Shown: piece after piece, positions 17,288 through 24,935 of the stretch
How positions within the stretch are numbered: position 1 is the stretch's first letter
Layout: the number at the start of each line of letters is the position of its first letter
Assembly: GCA_024958655.1 (NCBI GenBank)
Contig: JANWUR010000008.1
Coordinates: 1-64,000 of the forward strand
Source of the DNA: Cyanobium sp. FGCU6
GTDB lineage: Bacteria; Cyanobacteriota; Cyanobacteriia; PCC-6307; Cyanobiaceae
Reading direction: 5' to 3'
Length of the DNA stretch: 64,000 bases
Position numbers and translations under genes: made by a program
Notes under the pieces: generated by a model
What the model was told of the DNA's origin: nothing
The model's database searches: none
Seen by the model: only the letters and a program-made list of their open reading frames with translations

Positions 17288-18598
17288 TCATGCGGCCTCG
17301 GCCTCAGGCACCAGGCCGCGCACATCGATCTGGCCGGTTACGGCGGCGGAGATCAAGGCGGAGCGGCGTTCTTGAAGCAAATGAATCTGTTGATTGGACA
17401 TGTCCAACAGCGAATCAACCTCACCGGTAACGTTCTCGATATGACCAACTATCACGAATTGCTCGTCTAGACTTGGTAAGGGTACTCGCAGAGATCGAAT
17501 TATGTCTTGATTGATGTTTGGCTGTCCTCCGCCAGTTGCCACGGACAGTAGGTGCTCCCTGGCAGCCAGGATGAATCCAAGAAGGTATTTGCCAAGGATG
17601 AGCCTTGACGGTGGTAGCACGCAGCAAGCCTGATTGACTGTTGCCTCAAAATCAAGGACAGATGCCTTCCCTATTGTTGCTCCATACATGGCAACGGCAA
17701 CTGAGCCGGCGGGGTAGAGCTTGAGTGTTGTGTGCTCAGCCATGGCTTTCTCGGTTATTCGATTTTGACATGCACACAGCAATGAGTCGTTTAGGTCGCC
17801 CGTAACAACCCAGGGGATGGCTCCATCCTCGTAGAACTCGATGGTGTCGCTTTTTGGCGTAGTTCCGCTACCAATGCCATTCAGTAGTTGGGATGTTTTC
17901 CACACAGCCCAATGCTCCGGCACCTCCCCAAGCCACTCCACCCCCGAATCCTTCATCGGCGCATCTGGATTCAGCCCCTTGGTCACGGCATGGGAGATCA
18001 CGGCCTGGCGCTTTTCCTGAAGCAGCTCGATCAGGCGCTGCTGCTCGGCGATCAGGGCGTCGATCTTGGCGGTTTCGCGGTCGAGGAAGGTAGCAATTAA
18101 GCCTTGTTCGCCGTTCCCCGGAAGTGCAATAACCAGCTTTGTAAAGCCAGAGTTGGGTATGTGCGTTTGATTGACGCCATCATCAAACCAGAGAAGGCCA
18201 GGATTGCGATTGACAAGCCAGAAAAGTAAACGAGGTGTGACGTTGACCGGTATTAGCCGGCAAACCCGTTGGTTGACCGCATATATTTGATCTTCTTCAA
18301 CAAAGAATGCTTTCCCTAGGGCGCGGCCATTGGGGAGATCGCTCATAACTGCGAGGACGTCATTGCGAAGCGCCGGAGACAGGTTTTCACGGCAGTTCTT
18401 TACGGTCTTGCCCTCAGTCGAAATGAAACGCGAGTTGACACAGATAAATTCTCCATCGTCGTCGATAAATGGTTCGTGTGCCTTCCCTGATTCAAATTTG
18501 CATATTCTACCGAGCTTGGTGACCTCCCAATGCTCCGGCACCTCCCCCAGCCACTCCACGCCGCTGGGCTTGTAGGCCGGGTAACGGGGGAAGCTCAT
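17288..18598 (-). CDS. hsdS: Type I restriction-modification specificity subunit
   Basis: The protein has 436 residues. It has two target-recognition domains, each introduced by the same phrase (PSGVEWLGEVPEHWEV at the start; DSGVEWLGEVPEHWAV near residue 218) and each followed by a conserved helix region (IDALIAEQQRLIELLQEKRQAV; NQQIHLLQERRSAL). HsdS determines the DNA sequence recognised by HsdM/HsdR. The recognition domains have visibly lower GC than the rest of the window, as expected of exchanged domains. Its ATG overlaps the stop of the upstream ParE-like toxin (ATGA). The last 80 bases are copied twice downstream. Frame intact. Confidence 0.95.
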   Translation of the reverse strand: MSFPRYPAYKPSGVEWLGEVPEHWEVTKLGRICKFESGKAHEPFIDDDGEFICVNSRFISTEGKTVKNCRENLSPALRNDVLAVMSDLPNGRALGKAFFVEEDQIYAVNQRVCRLIPVNVTPRLLFWLVNRNPGLLWFDDGVNQTHIPNSGFTKLVIALPGNGEQGLIATFLDRETAKIDALIAEQQRLIELLQEKRQAVISHAVTKGLNPDAPMKDSGVEWLGEVPEHWAVWKTSQLLNGIGSGTTPKSDTIEFYEDGAIPWVVTGDLNDSLLCACQNRITEKAMAEHTTLKLYPAGSVAVAMYGATIGKASVLDFEATVNQACCVLPPSRLILGKYLLGFILAAREHLLSVATGGGQPNINQDIIRSLRVPLPSLDEQFVIVGHIENVTGEVDSLLDMSNQQIHLLQERRSALISAAVTGQIDVRGLVPEAEAA

Positions 18599-18891
18599 GC
18601 TCGCTCACTCCAATAGCCCGGTTGCCGATGCAGGTGCATGACAGCCAGAATCAGAACCGTTGATGGGGTGGCGTCAAACGAGTCGATCACCCCATAGGGG
18701 AACCTATGGATCAAGCAGCGGCATACCGCGTCATTCAGCAGGGGCCACAGGCGCGGATTCCCTTTGATCCGTTCAACTGCGGCGGAACCCTCAATCGCCA
18801 ATGGATTGCCAAGGCTTGGCTCGTTGTCTTCATCATGGTTGCTGGCAAGATTCAGCTCTGCCTGAGCGTCGGGGTGGAAGACCATCTGCAT
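18595..18891 (-). CDS. ParE/RelE-family toxin upstream of hsdS
   Basis: The protein has 98 residues with the ParE layout: FHPDAQAELNLASNH at the start, a central helix AAVERIKGNPRLWPLL, and RCLIHRFPYGVIDSFDATPS, then VLILAVMHLHRQPGYWSER at the end. It overlaps the antitoxin stop (one base) upstream and the hsdS ATG (4 bp) downstream, so the module is placed within the RM operon and probably coupled to HsdS translation. Confidence 0.85.
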   Translation of the reverse strand: MQMVFHPDAQAELNLASNHDEDNEPSLGNPLAIEGSAAVERIKGNPRLWPLLNDAVCRCLIHRFPYGVIDSFDATPSTVLILAVMHLHRQPGYWSERA

Positions 18892-19112
18892 CAGCTCAAT
18901 TGTCGCCAGATCTCAACAAGTACATCATCGCTCGCAACGGGCTGGACGGAGCCAGTCGTGATGTCGTGCAGCCGCTTGGTGGCCAGATCAGCCCACGTCT
19001 GATCAACCTCAGGCACCGTTGGATTGAGGGAGCGCAGGATGCCATCAGCAAGATGCGCACGTTCCTCGTCGGGTAACGATCGAATCTCCTGGATCAGATC
19101 GTTGGTTTTCAC
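18891..19112 (-). CDS. Addiction-module antitoxin (ParE partner)
   Basis: The protein has 73 residues. The pattern DLIQEIRSLPDEERAHLADGIL, then WADLATKRLHDITTGSVQPV, is typical of addiction-module helper proteins that precede ParE/RelE toxins. Its stop overlaps the toxin ATG. The start is ATG 19,112. Confidence 0.8.
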   Translation of the reverse strand: MKTNDLIQEIRSLPDEERAHLADGILRSLNPTVPEVDQTWADLATKRLHDITTGSVQPVASDDVLVEIWRQLS

Positions 19113-19454
19113 GGTTGATCGTGAGTCGGTTCTGTTGCACCAAGTTTAGCCCCTGCTCCAATTGCTGCGGGGATGCGCCGTGGCTCAAGCTGCCCAGCTC
19201 CTGGCAGGGCCAAGACAGAGCCCTCAATGCCTGCGAGCCCGATCATCCTCCGAATGAATGTCAGACAAGCTGTCGTGAGAGTGTCGACGTCTGACCTGCC
19301 GCCCTGCCTCCTCGATCGCCATGATGTGCTGGGAGCTGTTCTGCGGCGATGTCTTGAAGAGATCCGCCATCTGGCCCGGCGGACTGTGCCTTGCAGATAC
19401 AGACACGGTAAACTGGAAGGAGCAATCAAGTGCAGCGTTCCAAGAGGTCACCCT
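19113..19454. other. Gene-free interval between a ParE-like module and HicBA
   Basis: No intact gene. A possible remnant is given separately at 19,307-19,385. The interval should contain the divergent promoters of the flanking antitoxin genes. Confidence 0.4.
19307..19385 (-). pseudogene. Possible RhuM-family N-terminal remnant
   Basis: The - strand reads PPGQMADLFKTSPQNSSQHIMAIEEAG, resembling the N-terminal helix-turn-helix of RhuM/virulence-type proteins (QMAELFQTTxQNISLHIxxIxEEG). Nothing else of the protein is recognisable. Weak call based on about 26 residues. Confidence 0.35.
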
Positions 19455-19646
19455 ATGAAAACAGTCAAATATGTGCACTGGCAGGACGGTGATGCCTGGC
19501 TTGGTTACCTTGAGGACTATCCGGATTACTGGACGCAGGCTGACACCCTTGCAGAGTTGATCGAGCATCTCAGGGATCTCTACACTGATCTCTCAGGTGG
19601 TCATGTTCCAGGTGCCCGCAAAGTCGGAGAACTGGTCATGCCATGA
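19455..19646 (+). CDS. HicB-like antitoxin
   Basis: The protein has 63 residues from ATG 19,455: VKYVHWQDGDAWLGYLEDYPDYW, then TQADTLAELIEHLRDLYTDL. This is the HicB half-RNase-H-like fold. It lacks a long DNA-binding C-terminal extension. It overlaps the hicA remnant by 4 bp (ATGA). Intact, although its toxin carries a stop codon. Confidence 0.75.
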   Translation: MKTVKYVHWQDGDAWLGYLEDYPDYWTQADTLAELIEHLRDLYTDLSGGHVPGARKVGELVMP

Positions 19647-19831
19647 AGCGGGCCGAACTGATCAGAACGATCGAACAAGGTGGCTGCGTGCTGATCCGGC
19701 ATGGAGGCAAGCATGACTGATATCGCAATCCCACCACCGGCGTCTCCCAGCCGGTTTCAAGACATCGCGAGATCAAGGAACTCTTGGCCCGTCGCATCAT
19801 TCGTCTTCTACTGGAGCCATTGAGCGATTAA
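19643..19831 (+). pseudogene. HicA mRNA interferase with a premature stop
   Basis: It opens MKRAELIRTIEQGGCVLIRHGGKHD, then TGA at codon 26, then continues in the same frame YRNPTTGVSQPVSRHREI, ELLARRIIRLLLEP to TAA 19,831. HicA proteins have a conserved Gly-Gly-Lys-His plus tyrosine pattern here, so the TGA most simply replaces an ancestral sense codon such as TGG. The catalytic histidine (GGKH) is kept, but the C-terminal half is not made. One point mutation would restore a normal 62-residue toxin. Confidence 0.8.
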
Positions 19832-19991
19832 CGTTCTGGCCACGATCGCCAGATTCCTGCAACAGAGCGCGACCCTGAGCTTTGAACGCCTCAGGGTTCC
19901 ACGGCACTGGATCACCGCTGTCCAGCCCGTCCTGGATAGCTTGACGCAACTCCTGAAGCTGGCGTGCTCCCTGGTGATCCTGTCGCTCCAT
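19797..19991 (-). pseudogene. ParD-like antitoxin fragment coupled to mazF
   Basis: A 64-codon ORF starts at ATG 19,991, overlapping the mazF stop (TGATG). Its centre (ARQLQELRQAIQDGLDSG, then DPVPWNPEAFKAQGRALL) is the toxin-binding tail of ParD-type RHH antitoxins, but the N-terminal RHH DNA-binding part is missing. It also overlaps the 3' end of the hicA remnant on the other strand. Probably left from another module. Confidence 0.55.
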
Positions 19992-20347
19992 CAGGGACCG
20001 GCACCCTCCTCGCAGGCCAGCAACCGCCGCAGGGTCGCCCCCACGCCGCTGCAATCATGGCCCGCCAGCCTCCCCAGCTGCCCGAGCACCAACCGCTCAT
20101 CCAGGCTGAACAGCTTGAACCGCACGCAGCAGGCCTGATTCAGTCCGGCAGCGGCAACATCCTGAATCTGCCAATCCAGCGGCCAGCAGGAACGCCGGGC
20201 CGTGGTGATCATCGCCAGCAGCAGATGGGCCGAGCCGCGCTGGAACTCAGGATCCGAGAGCACCACGGCGGGCCGCCGCCGTTGCACCGCACGATCGGTG
20301 AACGGGAAGGGCACCCGCACCACCGCAAAGGGCTCAAAGATCGGCAA
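19991..20347 (-). CDS. MazF/PemK-type endoribonuclease toxin
   Basis: The protein has 118 residues if started at TTG 20,347, which overlaps the antitoxin end by 14 bp. This start gives the family-typical opening (PIFEPFAVVRVPFPFTDR). RRRPAVVLSD is the conserved strand near the active site, followed by HLLLAMITTA and the C-terminal FKLFSLDERLVLGQLGRL. MazF toxins cleave mRNA at short sequences. The extension to 20,398 would lie inside the antitoxin and is not family-like. It appears intact. Confidence 0.8.
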   Translation of the reverse strand: MPIFEPFAVVRVPFPFTDRAVQRRRPAVVLSDPEFQRGSAHLLLAMITTARRSCWPLDWQIQDVAAAGLNQACCVRFKLFSLDERLVLGQLGRLAGHDCSGVGATLRRLLACEEGAGP

Positions 20348-20564
20348 AGGCTTCCTCGTCCTCCGGCGAGGCCCACTCCTCCAGCCCTGCCTCCACACCC
20401 CGCAGATCGGTGAGATCCAGAGGGCTCACCAGCCGCACCCGCACACCGCCATCGTCCAGATCCCAGCGCAGCTGATCGCCCTGGCGCAGGTTGAGGGCGT
20501 CGCGGATCGCCTTGGGGATCGTCACCTGGCCCTTGGCCGTGATCGTGGCGAGTTCGGTGTCCAT
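20334..20564 (-). CDS. AbrB/MazE-type antitoxin
   Basis: The protein has 76 residues. The swapped-hairpin AbrB motif (ATITAKGQVTIPKAIRDALNL, then RQGDQLRWDL) is complete, with an acidic C-terminal tail (EEWASPEDEEAFADL) that would bind the MazF-like toxin. It overlaps the toxin by 14 bp and lies 4 bp downstream of the small ORF at 20,569. Confidence 0.85.
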   Translation of the reverse strand: MDTELATITAKGQVTIPKAIRDALNLRQGDQLRWDLDDGGVRVRLVSPLDLTDLRGVEAGLEEWASPEDEEAFADL

Positions 20565-20568
20565 GGCA

Positions 20569-20784
20569 TCACCCCAGCGAAACTGGCCGATCCTGGCGGT
20601 CTGACGATCTTACTGCCTTACCTCCTTGCTGGATGTCGCAGCGGTCAAGGTCCTCGCGCAACAGGGCCTCCTGCTCCATCTCCAGGGCGCGCGCCACATC
20701 AAGACCTTCCGCCGGCGGGCAGGCCGCATCGTGTCGGAACACCGGCAGGCCCTCGGCGTCGATCTCCAGCGCGTCAGCCCCCAT
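20569..20784 (-). CDS. Small hypothetical protein after a HEPN gene
   Basis: A 71-codon ORF overlaps the HEPN stop by 11 bp. It starts MGADALEIDAEGLPVFR and has an acidic helix (ARALEMEQEALLREDLDR). I recognise no family. Its overlap with the HEPN gene and 4-bp distance to the AbrB gene suggest it is translated. Confidence 0.4.
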   Translation of the reverse strand: MGADALEIDAEGLPVFRHDAACPPAEGLDVARALEMEQEALLREDLDRCDIQQGGKAVRSSDRQDRPVSLG

Positions 20785-21109
20785 CGCTCTCCTCAGCGGG
20801 CAGCTCATCCCCGAGGGCATCCGGGTAGCGGGTGGGGGCATAGAGCTTGTCGAGCACCCGGGCCTGGCACTGCCAACGCTCGGCCGGCTCAGGCGCCAGC
20901 TCCCGCAGCAATGCGGTGATCGAATGACTGCGCAGGTCGCGGTCGTCGGCAGCCAGCAGGGCCTTGATCGCCTTCTCGCCCACCTGCTGCGCCTGAAAAC
21001 AGGCCTGAGCTGCCTGGCCGGCAGCCTGCAGCACCTGGGCGGCCCGCAGATCATCCTGGGCTTGCTCCAGCCACAACCGGGCCCGGTGGCGCGCGCTTTC
21101 CTGGCTCAT
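20774..21109 (-). CDS. HEPN-domain protein (MNT/HEPN module)
   Basis: The protein has 111 residues from ATG 21,109, which overlaps the nucleotidyltransferase stop (ATGA); a GTG at 21,121 is an alternative. LWLEQAQDDLRAAQVLQAAG, then CFQAQQVGEKAIKALLAA is the standard HEPN helical pair, followed by RDLRSH, an Rx4H motif expected for HEPN RNases. In MNT/HEPN systems the nucleotidyltransferase AMPylates and silences the HEPN toxin. Confidence 0.85.
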   Translation of the reverse strand: MSQESARHRARLWLEQAQDDLRAAQVLQAAGQAAQACFQAQQVGEKAIKALLAADDRDLRSHSITALLRELAPEPAERWQCQARVLDKLYAPTRYPDALGDELPAEESDGG

Positions 21110-21477
21110 GGAAACCGGCACCCCGGCAGCAATGGGATGGCTTCGGCCTTCACGGAGCGCCAGAAGGGGGCATCGCCGTGCTTCTGCAGCAGCGCCGGGC
21201 TGGCCACCAGCGGTTGCACGGGCAGCTGGCAGCGTTGCAGGGCCTCGAGCACGGCGTCGTAGGCGTCGAGCAGGCGCATCTCGGCCAGGCCCATCACCAG
21301 AAGATCCACATCCGAGCGGCGGCTGGCGCTGCCCCTCGCCCAGCTGCCGAACAGCCAGAGACCCTCGGGGTGATGGCGCGTCACCAGCTCCTCCAGGGCC
21401 GGCACCAGTTCGGTGCGCAGGGCCCTGGGCAGGTTTGCCGCCAGGAGGCTGCCGAGGACCGGCGCTTCAGCCGGCAT
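21106..21477 (-). CDS. Minimal nucleotidyltransferase (MNT antitoxin)
   Basis: The protein has 123 residues from ATG 21,477. LWLFGSWARGSASRRSDVDLLV (about residues 40-61) is the GSx10DxD motif of the polymerase-beta-like nucleotidyltransferase fold. It is immediately followed by the HEPN gene with a 4-bp overlap, the normal MNT/HEPN arrangement. It overlaps the preceding small gene by 11 bp. Intact. Confidence 0.85.
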   Translation of the reverse strand: MPAEAPVLGSLLAANLPRALRTELVPALEELVTRHHPEGLWLFGSWARGSASRRSDVDLLVMGLAEMRLLDAYDAVLEALQRCQLPVQPLVASPALLQKHGDAPFWRSVKAEAIPLLPGCRFP

Positions 21478-21664
21478 CACGTACCTCCGGTGGACGCTCC
21501 AGCTCAGCGCCCGTAAGGATGCGGAGTTCGCCGTCGATCTGCACCGCAACCCCGGTGCCGGTCTGACGGGCCAGCTCTCGGGCCCGCTGGCCGGCACGCA
21601 GCAGGGCCGCTGAAACCCGATCGAGGTCGGGGTCGTTGAGGTGGCTGGTAAAACCCAGACTCAT
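21467..21664 (-). CDS. Small hypothetical protein between zeta-like kinase and MNT
   Basis: The protein has 65 residues (LDRVSAALLRAGQRARELARQTGTG, then VAVQIDGELRILTGAELERP). Its start overlaps the zeta-like gene stop (4 bp). Short proteins of this kind commonly accompany zeta-like P-loop kinases and may be the cognate antitoxin, but this is inferred only from position. Confidence 0.55.
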   Translation of the reverse strand: MSLGFTSHLNDPDLDRVSAALLRAGQRARELARQTGTGVAVQIDGELRILTGAELERPPEVRDAG

Positions 21665-22197
21665 CGGTTTCTCCCCTCGGCCAGTAGCACCGGTTGGTTG
21701 CCACCATTATCGATCAGCTGCCAGGCATCCACGATGGGCTGGTAGAGGGTGGCGAAATGTCTCAGGCCACTGGCGAAGCGCCGACGGATCACATCAGGGG
21801 GAATCGAATGACCTCCCTGAGCCACCCGCTCGGCGACCCGGCGAATGGCAGCCTCCTCGTGGGAGAGCTTTAGAAAAATCAGCTTGACGCTATAGCCATC
21901 AGCCTGCCATTGATGGATTCTCTGGACATACCCCTTCCCCGCCAGTGTGGTTTCAAAGGCAAAGCTGATCCCAGCTGCTGCGCAGCGATCGATCTCCTCC
22001 AGCATCAGCCGCCCCGCTCGCCGGGCAACAAGCTCCGGCGCGAAGGGCGAGAGGCCAGCCGCGATCAGATCGGCATTGATGAAGGCGGTGATACCAACCT
22101 CCAATGGCAGATACTCCCGGGCAAATGTGGTTTTGCCAGTGCCATTTGGCCCGGCGATGATGATGATCCGCTTCTCAATGTTCAGCTGCTCAGCCAC
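21661..22197 (-). CDS. Zeta-toxin-like P-loop kinase
   Basis: The protein has 178 residues from GTG 22,197. Walker A GPNGTGKTTFAREYL (about residues 15-29) is followed by FINADLIAAGLSPF, AFETTLAGKGYVQRI and HEEAAIRRVAERVAQGGHSIP, the pattern of the zeta/UDP-GlcNAc kinase-like family (AAA_33). Its start overlaps the hsdM stop by 8 bp, so it is physically part of the RM operon. True zeta toxins phosphorylate peptidoglycan precursors; whether this one does is unknown. Confidence 0.8.
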   Translation of the reverse strand: MAEQLNIEKRIIIIAGPNGTGKTTFAREYLPLEVGITAFINADLIAAGLSPFAPELVARRAGRLMLEEIDRCAAAGISFAFETTLAGKGYVQRIHQWQADGYSVKLIFLKLSHEEAAIRRVAERVAQGGHSIPPDVIRRRFASGLRHFATLYQPIVDAWQLIDNGGNQPVLLAEGRNR

Positions 22198-24219
22198 TCA
22201 ACCCCCCGATCATCTCCAGGATCCGATCCGTCACCTGCTTCAGCTCAGCATCAATCACCTCCAGCGGCCTGGGTGGCGTGAACACGTAGAAATGCCGATT
22301 GAAGGGGATCTCATAGCCCACCTTCGTTTTCTCGTGGACGATCCAGGCATCGCTCACATGGGGCAATACCTCCCGCTCGAAATAGGTCTGAACGTCCTCT
22401 GAGAGCGGCACATTCTCCGTGTCCCGCAGGCTGGAATCAGCCTGGGGTTGGCCCTTGGCCTTGCCGCGCTGGCCGAGCACCACGTTCCCAGCCTCATCGC
22501 GCAGCGGGCGCTCCACCGTGATCGTGTGGTAGCCGAAGTCTTCGTTGCGGAAGATCTTGCTGATCGGCTTGCCATCTTTTCGGCCTCCTCGAAATTGCCG
22601 AAGAGGCGAGTGATCTCCTCAATGTGCTCGGGGCTCAGCTCCTTGCGCTTGCTGCCGAGGCTCTTGCGCATCTTCTGCCAGAAGCTGCTGGCATCAATGA
22701 GCTGAACCTTGCCCTTGCGTTCCTCGGGCTTGCGGTTGCTGAGGATCCAGATGTAGGTGCTGATGCCCGTGTTGTAGAACATGTCGGTGGGCAGGCCGAT
22801 GATCGCCTCCACCAGATCGTTCTCCAGCAGGTAGCGGCGGATCTCGCTCTCCCCCGAGCCCGCGCCGCCGGTGAACAGGGGCGAGCCATTGAGCACGATG
22901 CCGATGCGGCTGCCACCATCCTTGGCCGGGCGCATCTTGCTGATCAGGTGGAGCAGGAAGAGCAGCGAGCCATCGCTCACCCGCGGCAGCCCCGGCCCGA
23001 AGCGGCCCGCATAGCCGAGCTGCTCGGCTTCCTTGCGGATGAACTTCTCGATCTTCTTCCACTCCACCCCAAACGGTGGGTTGGAGAGCATGTAATCGAA
23101 GCACAATTGCAGCAGCCCGTCATCGCTCAGGGTGTTGCCGAACACGATATTTTTGATATCCTGCCCCTTGATCAGCATGTCGGCCTTGCAGATCGCGTAG
23201 CTCTCCGGGTTGAGCTCCTGGCCGTACATCACCAGCCGGGCCAGGGGATTGTGGGCCACCACGTGCTCCTCCCCCACGCTCAGCATGCCGCCGGTGCCGG
23301 CGGTGGGGTCGTAGAGGCTGCGCACCACCCCGGGTTTGCTGAGGGCGTCGCTGTCTTCGATGAAGATCAGGTTCACCATCAGCCGGATCACCTCGCGGGG
23401 GGTGAAGTGCTCGCCGGCGGTTTCGTTGGAGAGTTCCGCGAACTTGCGGATCAGCTCCTCGAACACCAGCCCCATCTCGGCGTTGCTCACAGTCTGCGGA
23501 TGCAGATCGATCTGGGCGAAGCGCTTGCTCACCATGTAGAGCAGCCCGGCCTTCTCCAGCCGGTCGATCTGCAGGTAGAACTCAAAGCTCTCGAAGATGT
23601 CGCGCACCTCCGGGGTGAACGCCTGGATATAGGCGCGCAGGTTTTCGCCGATGTTGTCCTGATCGCCCATCAGCCGCTTCATGCTCAGCGCTGAGGTGTT
23701 GCAGAACGCCTGGCCTGCCACCCGCAGCAGGAACGGCTCAGGGTCGAGCCCCTGGCCCTCGCGCAGTGTCTTCTCCGCCAGCACCTCCTCCTTGGTGGGC
23801 TCCAGCACGCAGTCGAGCCGCCGCAGCACGGTGAAGGGCAGGATCACCTTGCCGTAGTCGCTCTGCTTGTAGTCGCCGCGCAGCAGGTCGGCCACGCTCC
23901 AGATGAAGGCCGAGAGGTTCTGCTTGCCGGTGGGCTGCAGGCCGGGATCCAGCGATGGGGTTGGCGTGGTGCTTCTGGCTGCCTGGCGGGTTGTCGGCCT
24001 CGGAGTTGCGCCCTCCGCTTCGGGCAGGCTCACCGATCCACCTCGGCCACGGCCTGCAACCACCGTGCCTGCCGTGAGCAGCGCCGTTTTCACGGCCTCG
24101 TAGGTGGCTTCGTCCCAGCCGAGCAGCTCGCGCAACCTGCCGTTTCCGGCGGAACCACCCAGGGCCTGCAGGGCCCCCTGGAATTCCTCGATCTGCTCAG
24201 CGCTGGGATCCTGGTTCAT
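22190..24219 (-). pseudogene. hsdM: Type I DNA methyltransferase subunit with a one-base frameshift
   Basis: The first frame encodes HsdM with the SAM motif ([10 protein letters not shown]), the catalytic NPPF ([14 protein letters not shown]) and [15 protein letters not shown]. After GNFEEAE the frame fails; the next frame supplies the missing end ([21 protein letters not shown] to EMIGGLSG). The break falls in an AAAA run (22,577-22,580) where AAAAA would restore the reading frame. Start is ATG 24,219, or 24,255 upstream. HsdM is needed for both methylation and restriction, so the system would be off unless the shift is corrected by slippage, is phase-variable, or is a sequencing error. The zeta-like gene overlaps the restored stop. 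Confidence 0.85.
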
Positions 24220-24464
24220 GAGCGCAGTCGGGTGGGGCCAGCCTGAGAACTCCAAGGTTGCGGATGGCCGGCGTCTTGTCTTCTCGACAGCTCACTTTGG
24301 AGGCTGAAGGAAGTCAACCGTACGGGGTTGCCAAGAAAGACGAGGACCAGCCTCCTGGTTTTGGGGAAGCCGCTCCGCCGGCCCTCTCCAGTCTGGGGCC
24401 CGCCTGGGGGCAGGCCCCGGCCCGGCGAGGTCCTTTCGCGGCGCCGCGCTTGGCGCCGATCGTC

Positions 24465-24761
24465 ATGGTTCTGCTTTCCGCTCGCGGTGCTGCCGCCGCC
24501 ACGGGGGTGGCCCGCGCGTTGTTCTGCCGGCCTGAGGAGGATCCGTTCTTATCGCTCGAATCCACGTTGCGCACGATCGAGGGGATGTTGCGGCGGGGGC
24601 AGGGGTTGCCGCTACGGCGCAGCTGGATGGAGCAGCCCTATGGAGAAGAGGAGGTCACCTTGCTGGAGGAGGAGGTGCTGCCGGTGATTCAGCAGTGCCT
24701 GGCGCGGGTGGAGGAGCTGGATCAGCGGCTGGTGGCGCAGCGGGAGCGGCAGGAGGGCTGA
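24465..24761 (+). CDS. Small ORF a of the repeat unit
   Basis: The protein has 98 residues from ATG 24,465. Conserved core: LFCRPEEDPFLSLESTLRTI, then EGMLRRGQGLPLRRSWMEQPYGEEEVTLLEEEV; it ends in an acidic/basic coil (CLARVEELDQRLVAQRERQEG). A copy with in-frame indels occurs at 9,324-9,597. No known family recognised. Confidence 0.5.
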   Translation: MVLLSARGAAAATGVARALFCRPEEDPFLSLESTLRTIEGMLRRGQGLPLRRSWMEQPYGEEEVTLLEEEVLPVIQQCLARVEELDQRLVAQRERQEG

Positions 24762-24935
24762 GGGCTGCCACCAGCTCCCGGGTTCCGCAGGGGCCGCGTG
24801 CCGGCGGCCCTTCCCAGGCTGCGGCCCTCGCGCCAGGGCTGCGCGAGCTGGCCGCCACCGGCTGCTGCTCCCCTACAAGGCACCCCCGGCGGGGGCTCTG
24901 GGCCAGCCCTGGCGCCGGGTCGCCGGCTGGGGCGG

